From: a virus
Virus record (IMG/VR): IMGVR_UViG_3300034103_000721
Coordinates: 1 to 37,648 of that record
DNA: 37,648 nt
Direction: 5' to 3' (one strand)
Position 1 is the stretch's first letter. Every line of letters begins with the position of its first letter. Positions 13,847 through 20,913 of the stretch are shown here, in pieces. Under the pieces are notes generated by a model. The model did not search any database. It was not told the DNA's origin and worked only from the letters and a program-made list of their open reading frames with translations. The position numbers were made by a program, and so were the translations under genes.

Positions 13847-14476
13847 GTGGACAAGAATGAGTTCAATGCTTGGCTCCAGACGCACCAGAAGGCGTATCCG
13901 GCACTGGCCGATTGGTTCGCATCGCTCCCAGACCAGCGAGGAACACTCGCCCTGTGGTTCGACGTTCTGCGGAAGGTGGACAAGGATCATGGTCGCGAGG
14001 CCACGATCCGCATGATGAAAGGCGTTGAGCCATTGGTGAAGTATACCAACTGGCACGATACGCCACGGTTTGTGGTCGAACACGCAGACGCCATCAGGCG
14101 AGAGAGCAAGTCGAGCCGCGAGTTCCTCTCGCATCTCGTCGATGGGGAACTGACATACGCATGCCGAGAGTGCTTCGACACTGGCATCGTTGACGTTTAC
14201 CACTCTCGCCATGTGAAGGAGATCCGCAAGGGCAAGTTCCGTGGTAGGTGCGTCCACAGGGCCGCACGGGCCTGCAACTGCGATGGAGGCAGGGCGAGGT
14301 ATCGAGGGATCATCGAGAAGAAGATTCTGCCGATCTATAACGCAGTCGAGGACGTTCGCGTGCCTCACGATAGGTCTGCCTGCTCGGCTGCGTCACTGGA
14401 CACAGACATCAACACCATCATGGACTTCGTGGTCGGCGGCGCGGTGTCGCTCGATGCGTGGGCCGACAAGCAATAG
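13847..14476 (+). CDS. Zn-binding-like protein, possible helicase-loader analogue
   Basis: 209 residues from a GTG at 13847 with GGAGG eight bases ahead; a TTG at 13841 is an unlikely alternative. The N-terminal 80 residues are helical and resemble the partner protein that follows initiators in phages (P-A-L-A-D-W-F-A-S-L...L-A-L-W-F-D-V-L). A middle motif C-R-E-C-F-D-T-G...R-C-V-H-R-A-A-R-A-C-N-C-D-G-G (about 104-145) looks like a zinc site of the type seen in DnaJ-like or loader proteins. No ATPase motif. By position it could act as lambda P-type loader; this is inference. Confidence 0.55.
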   Translation: MDKNEFNAWLQTHQKAYPALADWFASLPDQRGTLALWFDVLRKVDKDHGREATIRMMKGVEPLVKYTNWHDTPRFVVEHADAIRRESKSSREFLSHLVDGELTYACRECFDTGIVDVYHSRHVKEIRKGKFRGRCVHRAARACNCDGGRARYRGIIEKKILPIYNAVEDVRVPHDRSACSAASLDTDINTIMDFVVGGAVSLDAWADKQ

Positions 14477-14484
14477 GAGCAGGC

Positions 14485-14730
14485 ATGTTCCCGAAGATGA
14501 CAAGGCAGGGCGCTCATGCACCTCTGCCGAATGACGTAGTCAACCATCCAGCGCACTACACCTCGCATCCAAGCGGCGTGGAATGCGTGCAGATCGCCGA
14601 GGCTTTCTGCTTCAATCTGGGCAACGCCATCAAATACATCTGGCGGGCAGGGCTGAAGGGGGACGGCATCGAAGACCTGCGCAAGGCAGCGTGGTACATC
14701 AACCGAGAGATCGAAAGGAGAACGAAGTGA
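14485..14730 (+). CDS. DUF3310 protein
   Basis: 81 residues. V-N-H-P-A-H-Y-T-S-H-P-S-G-V-E-C followed by A-F-C-F-N-L-G-N-A-I-K-Y-I-W-R-A-G-L-K-G and D-L-R-K-A-A-W-Y-I-N-R-E is the DUF3310 signature, a small phage family of unknown role related to the nucleotide-kinase-associated SaV proteins. Length is typical. The start has TAGGAG ahead. The stop overlaps the next gene as GTGA. Confidence 0.9.
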   Translation: MFPKMTRQGAHAPLPNDVVNHPAHYTSHPSGVECVQIAEAFCFNLGNAIKYIWRAGLKGDGIEDLRKAAWYINREIERRTK

Positions 14731-15362
14731 ACTGCAACATCCCGAAGTTCGATTGCTGGGTCAGGCCAGAGTTTCTGTATGCCGAAGTTGGCGTTCATCA
14801 GCCGGAGAAGGCGATAGCGTTCGCAGTCTGCGGACTCTACGGTCAGGCCCTGTTGTTCCACGTTCTCCTGGAGAGCGGAGCGCAGCGAGGCAGGCTTCCG
14901 ATCCATGCGCTGATGCAGAGCAAGTGTACGAACCCAACGCTCAGCCTCACCGACCTTGAGTTGTGGGATGCAATGTCCTACAACCCGTGCGTGATCGAGT
15001 ACGACTGCTTGGCGCAGATGCGAGTGCGAGCGATCCTTCGCGACGGCAAGTGGTACGGCGGGGAGTATATGTTCACTGTGGATTGGCACGGCTCGAGCGA
15101 GGCTGAGAGCGCGGGCGAGAACGGATGGAAGTGCCATCACATCATCGCCCTCGATAATGGTCAGTTCGCAGCGCAGCCGAACAACAGGCTGCTCTGGTTC
15201 GACCCCGCATTCACATCGACAGGCGAACCTCCCAAGTACGCAACCGCAGACAAGACCTACAAGTGCGAGAACGAAGGCAAGTGGCGCACGGTAGGCGATG
15301 GCGTCATGTTCTACGGAATCGAAAACACGCCGCACGGCCCGTTCGCCGCGCAGCCAGACTAG
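14727..15362 (+). CDS. Protein of unknown function
   Basis: 211 residues from a GTG at 14727 overlapping the DUF3310 stop, with AAAGGAG ahead. The N-terminal region includes C-N-I-P-K-F-D-C-W-V-R-P-E-F-L-Y, and the centre W-Y-G-G-E-Y-M-F-T-V-D-W-H-G is beta-like. The frame upstream of 14727 is not supported. No family recognised. Context (replication and recombination genes on either side) suggests DNA metabolism or packaging preparation, without direct evidence. Confidence 0.6.
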   Translation: MNCNIPKFDCWVRPEFLYAEVGVHQPEKAIAFAVCGLYGQALLFHVLLESGAQRGRLPIHALMQSKCTNPTLSLTDLELWDAMSYNPCVIEYDCLAQMRVRAILRDGKWYGGEYMFTVDWHGSSEAESAGENGWKCHHIIALDNGQFAAQPNNRLLWFDPAFTSTGEPPKYATADKTYKCENEGKWRTVGDGVMFYGIENTPHGPFAAQPD

Positions 15363-15370
15363 GAGCAGTC

Positions 15371-15532
15371 ATGCCGTTCCGAGAGTTCATCCCAAGGGTG
15401 CAAGCGTGGCAAAGAAACATGGCGGGCATCCCGCAGGACACGAAGGAAGATCGAGACGCGGAGGAGGTGGCTCGCGTTCGACGCGAGGAGAGGATGACCC
15501 AGAAGCCGCAGGCCAACTCCGAGCAGCCCTAG
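15371..15532 (+). CDS. Small basic protein of unknown function
   Basis: 53 residues with AGGAG five bases ahead. Begins M-P-F-R-E-F-I-P-R-V-Q-A-W and continues as a charged helix (E-D-R-D-A-E-E-V-A-R-V-R-R-E-E-R). It is short but carries a good ribosome site and sits in a gap between two real genes. A different frame over the same bases is open as an N-terminal extension of the downstream resolvase, so one of the two readings is not real; the natural composition favours this one. Confidence 0.5.
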   Translation: MPFREFIPRVQAWQRNMAGIPQDTKEDRDAEEVARVRREERMTQKPQANSEQP

Positions 15533-15558
15533 GGCTTCGCTCCGAATACCGGCCGTGG

Positions 15559-15987
15559 GTGGAGTTTGTGGCGCATGGGCCTCCAGCACCGCAGCCCCGC
15601 CCGCGCATCTCGATGAGGGGAGGGTTCGCGCGGGCCTACACGCCCGCCGACCATCCCGTCGTTGCCTTCCGGCGAGCCGTGGGTGCTGCCGCAATGCGCA
15701 AGATGACCAAGGCCGAGTGGCAGCGAAGGCTGGGAGGGCTTCGTGTCAGGATTCAAGTCTGGTGCTGTTTCGTCAGGCCGCCATCGCACCTCCTGGCGAG
15801 CGGATTGCCCAGAAAAGACGCACCGCTAATGCCTCGACCCGACACGGACAACCTTGTGAAAGCCGTGATGGATGCGCTCACGGACGCTGGCGTCTGGGAT
15901 GACGATACGGTGGTGGTCAATGAGGGTTGTCGCAAGCGATACGTCAGCGCGCGTGTCGGCGCGCACACGGTGGTGCGCGTCCGCTAG
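15559..15987 (+). CDS. rusA: RusA-family Holliday junction resolvase
   Basis: 142 residues from the GTG at 15559. The opening F-V-A-H-G-P-P-A-P-Q-P-R-P-R matches RusA's start, and the acidic catalytic set P-D-T-D-N-L-V-K (Asp95, Asp97) with D-D-D near 114-116 is intact. It cleaves four-way junctions from recombination or replication before packaging. No ribosome site precedes 15559; a GTG at 15406 would add 51 Gly/Arg-rich residues and overlap the previous gene, so coupled initiation is probable. It completes the YqaJ-RecT set. Confidence 0.85.
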   Translation: MEFVAHGPPAPQPRPRISMRGGFARAYTPADHPVVAFRRAVGAAAMRKMTKAEWQRRLGGLRVRIQVWCCFVRPPSHLLASGLPRKDAPLMPRPDTDNLVKAVMDALTDAGVWDDDTVVVNEGCRKRYVSARVGAHTVVRVR

Positions 15988-16017
15988 TTGGCGCACAGGC
16001 GCTGCGCGCGCTACACT
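15988..16017 (+). promoter_or_regulatory. Promoter of a probably leaderless mRNA
   Basis: TTGGCG (15988-15993) and TACACT (16012-16017) are 18 bases apart, directly after the resolvase stop. The -10 box ends 7 bases before the ATG at 16025, which has no ribosome site, so transcription would start at or next to the codon. Confidence 0.5.
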
Positions 16018-16024
16018 CTTCGTT

Positions 16025-17275
16025 ATGAAAGTCGAGATGCTGCCGGTCGCGGAAGTCTCTCCATACGAGAAGAATCCGCGCCGCAACGAGAAAGCCGTTG
16101 ACGCAGTCGCTGCGTCCATTCGCCAATTCGGTTGGCGTCAGCCGATTGTTGTTGACGCCAAGAAGGTCATCATCGTCGGCCACACTCGATACCTTGCCGC
16201 GCTCAAGTTGGGCGAGGAGAAGGTGCCGGTGCTGGTCGCGAAAGACCTCAAGGCAGATCAGGTCAAGGCTTACCGCATCGCAGACAACAAGACCAACGAG
16301 ATCGCAGAGTGGGACGTTGGCCTGCTGTCCGCTGAACTCAAGGCCCTCTCTGACCTAGGCTGGAATGACTTCAGCGGCCTCGCGTTCGACACTCGCGAGA
16401 TCGACGCCCTGCTGTCGCCGCTGGCCGAGAAGGTGTTTGAGGCTGATAGGCCAACGCTGGCAACCGCCACTGAGGAGCAGGCTCCAGAACTTGCTCCGGC
16501 GGTGCGAGGCGAGGAGCCAAGGAACTACCTAGAGGAAGAGGTTGAGGAGGACGATGAGCCGCAGGAGCCAGACACCTCGCAGAGCATCACGACGTACCGT
16601 GACGATGCGAAGTTCTCGTCGAGCAACTGGCTAGGCTTTCCAGACCTCCTGCCGCACATGCTGTGGGACGGAGACATTCGTCGCGTCTACATCAAGGACG
16701 AAGACACGGCACCAACGCAACTGATCGTCTGGAGCGCTGTCGGAGTTGACGAGCGCATGCGGGGCCACGTTGTCACGTTCTACGCGAGCGACGAGCGATT
16801 CGAGCATGCGATCTGGGACAAGGCCGTAGACTTCCTCGACAAGATGGCGATCATCAAACCGGGCGCTCTGGTGATGCCAGACTTCTCAACGTGGACAGAC
16901 GAGCCGACCGCGTTCAACATCTGGAACACGTTCCGCGCTCGCTGGTGCGCACGGTACTGGCAGGAGGCCGGACATAAGATCATCCCGAACGTCAACCTCT
17001 GCGACGAAGCCAGTTGGGAGTGGATCTTCCTCGGCTATCCGAAAGAGGTTCCCTGTGCGATGTTCCAGTGCCGCCAGGGCTACAACGACAACGAGAAGTC
17101 AAAGCAGACGCTCATTCGCGGACTGCACGAATGGTGCAAGCGAGTCACGACGCGAAAGATGTTTCTCTACGGAGGCGAGCATCGCGAGTGGCTTGAGCCG
17201 CATCTGCCGAAGGGGCCACAGTATGTGTGGTTCCCGTCGTACCACAAAGCAAGGAAGGACGCTGGTCTTTTCTGA
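16025..17275 (+). CDS. ParB-like nuclease domain fused to DUF4417
   Basis: 416 residues. Residues 1-95 form a ParB/sulfiredoxin-like N-terminal domain: N-P-R-R-N near 17-21, I-V-V-D, V-G-H-T-R-Y-L-A-A (51-59) containing the G-H-x-R motif, and I-A-D-N-K-T-N-E. A Glu-rich linker follows at about 150-185. Residues from about 200 to 410 match DUF4417: V-T-F-Y-A-S-D-E-R-F, P-D-F-S-T-W, I-I-P-N-V-N-L-C-D, W-I-F-L-G-Y-P, and L-Y-G-G-E-H. ParB domains in phages bind or nick DNA and often join methyltransferases; DUF4417 is uncharacterised. No ribosome site lies before the ATG. Confidence 0.85.
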   Translation: MKVEMLPVAEVSPYEKNPRRNEKAVDAVAASIRQFGWRQPIVVDAKKVIIVGHTRYLAALKLGEEKVPVLVAKDLKADQVKAYRIADNKTNEIAEWDVGLLSAELKALSDLGWNDFSGLAFDTREIDALLSPLAEKVFEADRPTLATATEEQAPELAPAVRGEEPRNYLEEEVEEDDEPQEPDTSQSITTYRDDAKFSSSNWLGFPDLLPHMLWDGDIRRVYIKDEDTAPTQLIVWSAVGVDERMRGHVVTFYASDERFEHAIWDKAVDFLDKMAIIKPGALVMPDFSTWTDEPTAFNIWNTFRARWCARYWQEAGHKIIPNVNLCDEASWEWIFLGYPKEVPCAMFQCRQGYNDNEKSKQTLIRGLHEWCKRVTTRKMFLYGGEHREWLEPHLPKGPQYVWFPSYHKARKDAGLF

Positions 17276-17339
17276 ACTGCATGGCTGCTGTCTCGGGCAG
17301 CAGTAGTCGTGCAACACCATTGCCCGAACGAGGTGAACG

Positions 17340-17540
17340 ATGTTGGTTTCTTTCGAGGGTGACGATGTCATCGGCTGCAAGCCGACGACCAAGCGCGGCA
17401 GCGGCGGCAAGAAGCGTGGCGGTGGCGCCCGCACCGGCAAGGCCGCGAAGAAGAAGGCCAAGTCGAGGGCCGGAACCAAGAAGAAGGCCGCGAAGAAGAA
17501 GGCCCCCAAGAAGGCCGCGAAGAAGGGCAAGAAGCGCTAG
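17340..17540 (+). CDS. Histone-H1-like Lys/Ala-rich protein
   Basis: 66 residues. After a short N-terminal segment (M-L-V-S-F-E-G-D-D-V-I-G-C-K-P) the rest is almost wholly Lys, Ala, Gly and Arg, with repeated A-A-K-K-K and K-K-A-P-K-K-A-A units. It resembles bacterial histone-H1-like tails that bind DNA electrostatically. A possible role is coating phage or host DNA. The ribosome site is GAGGTG, close to the ATG. The gene closes the central rightward block. Confidence 0.7.
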   Translation: MLVSFEGDDVIGCKPTTKRGSGGKKRGGGARTGKAAKKKAKSRAGTKKKAAKKKAPKKAAKKGKKR

Positions 17541-17570
17541 TCTCTATCGCTGACCGGCCGGCAGCAGAGT

Positions 17571-17601
17571 CCCGGCCGCCTGCTCAACGCGGGCGGCCGG
17601 G
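17571..17601. terminator. GC-rich hairpin between convergent genes
   Basis: Perfect 10-base arms CCCGGCCGCC (17571-17580) and GGCGGCCGGG (17592-17601) around an 11-base loop. It overlaps the last codons of the leftward peptidase gene and lies just after the Lys-rich gene. No T-run on either strand, so it is a possible but unproven bidirectional terminator. Confidence 0.45.
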
Positions 17602-18012
17602 CTCGCTGCCGCACAGAACGAACCAGCGAACGATCTTCCATCGTCGCTTGCGATAGGCGCTCCACGACACCGGCCTTTTAGCGCCTGGGTCGTAGACTCT
17701 CTTGCCATCAAAGGCAACGTAGTGTCCGACCGGTGGAGTCTTGCTGCCCTTGCGTGGGAATCTGCGAACCAGCATGGCACAGCATTTCTCGGGTGGCTCT
17801 GCATTTCGGAGGTGCAGTTTGCCGCTAGCCTTTATCATGCCAACCCTCAAGCCGAGGCGAGAGAAGATCATGAGCAGTTCCTTTGTCGTGAGGCCCTTCG
17901 ATGAGTGCGGCTTGGGGTCTGCCTCATTGACCAACTCGCGAGACTTCCTGCTCACCATCGCGGCAACGCAGTGTCCGCAGTCCACCTCATTCCATTGCTT
18001 CATGTGACGCAC
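17584..18012 (-). CDS. C39-like papain-fold cysteine peptidase
   Basis: 142 residues. The pattern Q6-x-x-x-x-D11-C12-G13 with A-A-M at 17-19, then G-L-T-T-K-E-L-L near 40-47, G96-H97-Y-V-A-F-D-G and Y-D108-P-G is that of the C39 peptidase domain: oxyanion Gln, nucleophile Cys12, His97 and Asp108 are all present. C39 domains cut after double-Gly leaders in peptide exporters; no transporter is attached here. Start is GTG at 18012 with AGGAGG five bases ahead. It is a lone leftward gene amid rightward genes with its own promoter, as phage cargo genes often are. The substrate is unknown. Confidence 0.75.
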   Translation of the reverse strand: MRHMKQWNEVDCGHCVAAMVSRKSRELVNEADPKPHSSKGLTTKELLMIFSRLGLRVGMIKASGKLHLRNAEPPEKCCAMLVRRFPRKGSKTPPVGHYVAFDGKRVYDPGAKRPVSWSAYRKRRWKIVRWFVLCGSEPGRPR

Positions 18013-18045
18013 GGCATCCTCCTTGATGAAAAACCCAAAAGGGCC

Positions 18046-18054
18046 ATTCTAGCA
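18046..18054 (-). promoter_or_regulatory. Extended -10 promoter of the peptidase gene
   Basis: On the minus strand, TGC-TAGAAT (18054-18046) is an extended -10 with five of six consensus bases. Initiation near 18039 gives a 5' leader of about 27 bases carrying AGGAGG. No good -35 is seen, which extended -10 promoters tolerate. Confidence 0.5.
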
Positions 18055-18058
18055 CATC

Positions 18059-18286
18059 ATGCAAGATCCAACCTTGCCAAACGAAAAAAATGAGTCGATA
18101 AATCTGGCCTCCCTTACGCCGCAGCAAATGGCGACGATTCTTGCGAAGGCGAGCGGCGTGACGATTGACGTATGTCAAATCGAGGAAGACATCAAGGCAG
18201 GCGCTCCGGTTGACCAAGACGGGAACCTCAACATCCTTTCATACGCGGCGTGGCTTGCCAAAGACGCACAGGCGATGGGGCATTGA
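18059..18286 (+). CDS. Small HTH-like protein, small-terminase position
   Basis: 75 residues. Residues 19-67 (L-T-P-Q-Q-M-A-T-I-L-A, I-E-E-D-I-K-A-G-A-P-V, D-G-N-L-N-I-L-S-Y-A-A-W-L) form a helical, DNA-binding-like domain. A similar domain recurs at residues 8-58 of the adjacent large terminase. Its place immediately upstream of the large subunit suggests a small terminase, which recognises the packaging site. The ribosome site is weak. The stop overlaps the terminase start as TTGA. The small-terminase role is inference. Confidence 0.7.
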   Translation: MQDPTLPNEKNESINLASLTPQQMATILAKASGVTIDVCQIEEDIKAGAPVDQDGNLNILSYAAWLAKDAQAMGH

Positions 18287-20619
18287 GACTCGATCTGCAA
18301 CAACTGTCGGTGCCGGAAGCAGCGAGAGTGCTGAACAGCACGCCCGTTGGCGAGGTCATCGCGCCTCGCGTAGTGTATCGCCACCTCAACCGTGCTGGGC
18401 TAAAGATTGGCGATGGCAGGACGCTGCATCTGGTTCGCTATGCCGCCTGGCTATTTCGCGTTCGCAGCGAAGCCAAGCCAGAGCCAGGGAGCGAGCGGAG
18501 CGACTACGAGAAGGTCAAGGCCAGCGCAGCCCAACGCGCTCGCAACATATCCGAGGCTGGCCGCGATATAGCGGGCGACGATTGGGTGCGACCGGCCAAG
18601 GATCAGGCCAGAAAAGACGCGGCGACTATGGGGTTTCGTGCCTTCTGCGACTCATACTTTCCGCAGTTGTTCCATCTGCCGTGGTCAGAGGATCACCTTC
18701 GCGTCATCGCAAAGATCGAGCGAGCCGTGCTGGAAGGCGAGTTGTTTGCGATGGCAATGCCTCGCGGAAGCGGCAAGACAACGCTGTGCGAGATGGGATG
18801 CCTGTGGGCGATGATGATCGGTGCGCATGAGTTCGTCGTGCTGATTGGATCTGACGAGAGCCATGCCGCTGATATGCTCGACTCGATCAAGAGCGAACTA
18901 GAGAACAACGATCTTCTTGATGAGGATTGGTCCGAGATCACAGGCCCCATCAGAGCATTGGAGGGCATTCACCAGCGGGCCAAGGGTCAGTTGTTCAATG
19001 GTGATCGAACGCACATCGGCTGGACATCCGGCGAGGTGGTGCTGCCTACAGTCCCAGGCTCGATGGCGTCTGGCGGAATCATTCGCGTAGGCGGCATCAC
19101 TGGTCGAATCCGTGGCATGAAGTTCAAGAGGCCAGACGGTCGCAGCGTCAGGCCGTCGCTCGTGCTTGTGGACGATCCACAGACGGACGAATCGGCCAAG
19201 TCTCCGAGCCAGTGCGCGACGCGAGAGTCGATCCTCTCCGGTGCGATCCTCGGCCTCGCAGGCCCAGGCAAAAAGATCGCAGGGCTGATGACCGTCACTG
19301 TTGTGCAGCAGGACGATATGGCTGATCGCATGCTCGACCGCACCAAGCATCCAGCATGGCAGGGCGAGCGTACCAAGATGGTGTATTCGTTCCCGAAGAA
19401 CGAGGTTCTTTGGGCGAAGTATTTCGACCTCCGCAGATCCGGGCAGGCGGAAGGCACAGGGACGATGGCTGCAACGCAGTTCTATGTCGAGAACCGCGAT
19501 GCGATGGACGAAGGATCGGCAGTGTCCTGGCCCGAGCGTCACGATCCAGGCGAACTATCTGCCATCCAGCACGCGATGAACATTCGCTGCGACCGTGGAG
19601 ACAACGCCTTCTACGCGGAGTATCAGAACGAGCCTCTGCCGTCGCTCACGGATCACATGGAGGTGCTGAGCGCCGAGGTCATCAACAAGAAGCGAAACGG
19701 CTACAAGCGAGGAGTCATTCCAGCCAAGGCCACGCGACTCACGGCATTTATCGACGTTCAGCAGACGATTTTGTATTGGATGGTCTGCGCCTGGGAAGAC
19801 GATTTCAGCGGTGCGATCATCGACTACGGGACGCATCCAGAGCAGGGCCGTGCGTACTTCACGATGCGTGACGCCCAGAGAACGATCCAAGTCGAGCACC
19901 GAGAGTCTGCGTTTGAGGCCAACTTGTATGCTGCCCTGGAGCGGTGCGTCACGATGCTCTGCACTCGCGAGTACCGATTCGACGATGGTACGACGCAGCG
20001 GCTCGAGAGGATGTTTATTGACGCAAACTGGGGAGCATCGACCGACATCGTCTACCAGTTCTGCCGAGCCACGCCATTCGCCAACATCGTGCTACCCTCT
20101 CACGGCCGCTATGTCGGCGCATCGTCGCTACCCATGTCGGAATACGCGAAGCGTCTAGGCGACCGCATGGGGCCAAACTGGCGAATCCCAGGCACCGGAG
20201 GCAAGCGAGCCGTCAGGCATTGCCTGTTCGATACGAACTTCTGGAAGTCATTCGCCGTAGCACGATTCCAGACTGTGATCGGGGAGTCTGGGTGCTTGAC
20301 GCTGTTTAGCGACTACGATCACGGCCTGCTGTGCGATCACTTGCTGGCAGAGGCTCCCGTGAGAACAGAGGCTCGCGGAAGGGTTGTCGATGAGTGGAAA
20401 ACCAAGATAGTCGGCCAGGATAATCACTGGTTTGACTGCTTGGTGGGATGCTGCGTCGGAGCGTCTGTGTGCGGCGTGAGGACTGTCGGTGTCGAAGTGC
20501 AGTCAGGTCAGCGGAAGAAATACGCTGGAGGCTCTGCGGAAACAGCCAAGCCGCAAGTATCGCAGCGAAAAAGGTACGGCACGGCTGGCGTTGTGGATGA
20601 TGCGAACCTAGTCGGGTAA
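18283..20619 (+). CDS. terL: Large terminase subunit (packaging ATPase-nuclease)
   Basis: 778 residues from a TTG at 18283 (TTGA overlap); a GTG at 18250 would add 11 residues. Residues 8-58 are an HTH-like domain shared with the upstream small protein. The ATPase has Walker A M-P-R-G-S-G-K-T-T-L (159-168) and Walker B L-V-L-V-D-D-P (293-299). The nuclease half shows F-I-D-V-Q (Asp491) and M-F-I-D-A-N-W-G (Asp580), typical RNase-H-fold acidic residues. It drives DNA into proheads and cuts it. It is longer than most such subunits because of the N-terminal addition. Confidence 0.9.
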   Translation: MRLDLQQLSVPEAARVLNSTPVGEVIAPRVVYRHLNRAGLKIGDGRTLHLVRYAAWLFRVRSEAKPEPGSERSDYEKVKASAAQRARNISEAGRDIAGDDWVRPAKDQARKDAATMGFRAFCDSYFPQLFHLPWSEDHLRVIAKIERAVLEGELFAMAMPRGSGKTTLCEMGCLWAMMIGAHEFVVLIGSDESHAADMLDSIKSELENNDLLDEDWSEITGPIRALEGIHQRAKGQLFNGDRTHIGWTSGEVVLPTVPGSMASGGIIRVGGITGRIRGMKFKRPDGRSVRPSLVLVDDPQTDESAKSPSQCATRESILSGAILGLAGPGKKIAGLMTVTVVQQDDMADRMLDRTKHPAWQGERTKMVYSFPKNEVLWAKYFDLRRSGQAEGTGTMAATQFYVENRDAMDEGSAVSWPERHDPGELSAIQHAMNIRCDRGDNAFYAEYQNEPLPSLTDHMEVLSAEVINKKRNGYKRGVIPAKATRLTAFIDVQQTILYWMVCAWEDDFSGAIIDYGTHPEQGRAYFTMRDAQRTIQVEHRESAFEANLYAALERCVTMLCTREYRFDDGTTQRLERMFIDANWGASTDIVYQFCRATPFANIVLPSHGRYVGASSLPMSEYAKRLGDRMGPNWRIPGTGGKRAVRHCLFDTNFWKSFAVARFQTVIGESGCLTLFSDYDHGLLCDHLLAEAPVRTEARGRVVDEWKTKIVGQDNHWFDCLVGCCVGASVCGVRTVGVEVQSGQRKKYAGGSAETAKPQVSQRKRYGTAGVVDDANLVG

Positions 20620-20640
20620 CATGGCGGAGGAGGTGCCGCC

Positions 20641-20913
20641 ATGATTTCTCAAGAGCAGATCGACGCACTGGTGGCAACGCTGCTGGCGAATGCCGCAGGG
20701 CCTGCGAGCGCCAGCAACGATACCGGCAGCGTTACGCAGCGTAGCGTCACCGAACTGATCGAGGCCGTGAGGTTCATCGCATCCATGAAGGGCGCAAACA
20801 ACGCCACTCGCGGGCTGCGGATGAACGCACTGCGTCCAGCGGGCTCCGTCTTCGGCCACGGCGAAATCGCCGCCATTTCAGCCGACGAATACTTCTACCG
20901 TAGGTTTGTCTAG
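20641..20913 (+). CDS. Small protein in gpW position
   Basis: 90 residues between terminase and portal. Contains Q-R-S-V-T-E-L-I-E-A-V-R-F-I-A, then L-R-P-A-G-S-V-F. A similarly placed small gene in lambda-like phages is gpW, the head-tail joining protein, but similarity is positional and weak. The ribosome site is GGAGGTG. The stop overlaps the portal start as TAGTG. Confidence 0.65.
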   Translation: MISQEQIDALVATLLANAAGPASASNDTGSVTQRSVTELIEAVRFIASMKGANNATRGLRMNALRPAGSVFGHGEIAAISADEYFYRRFV

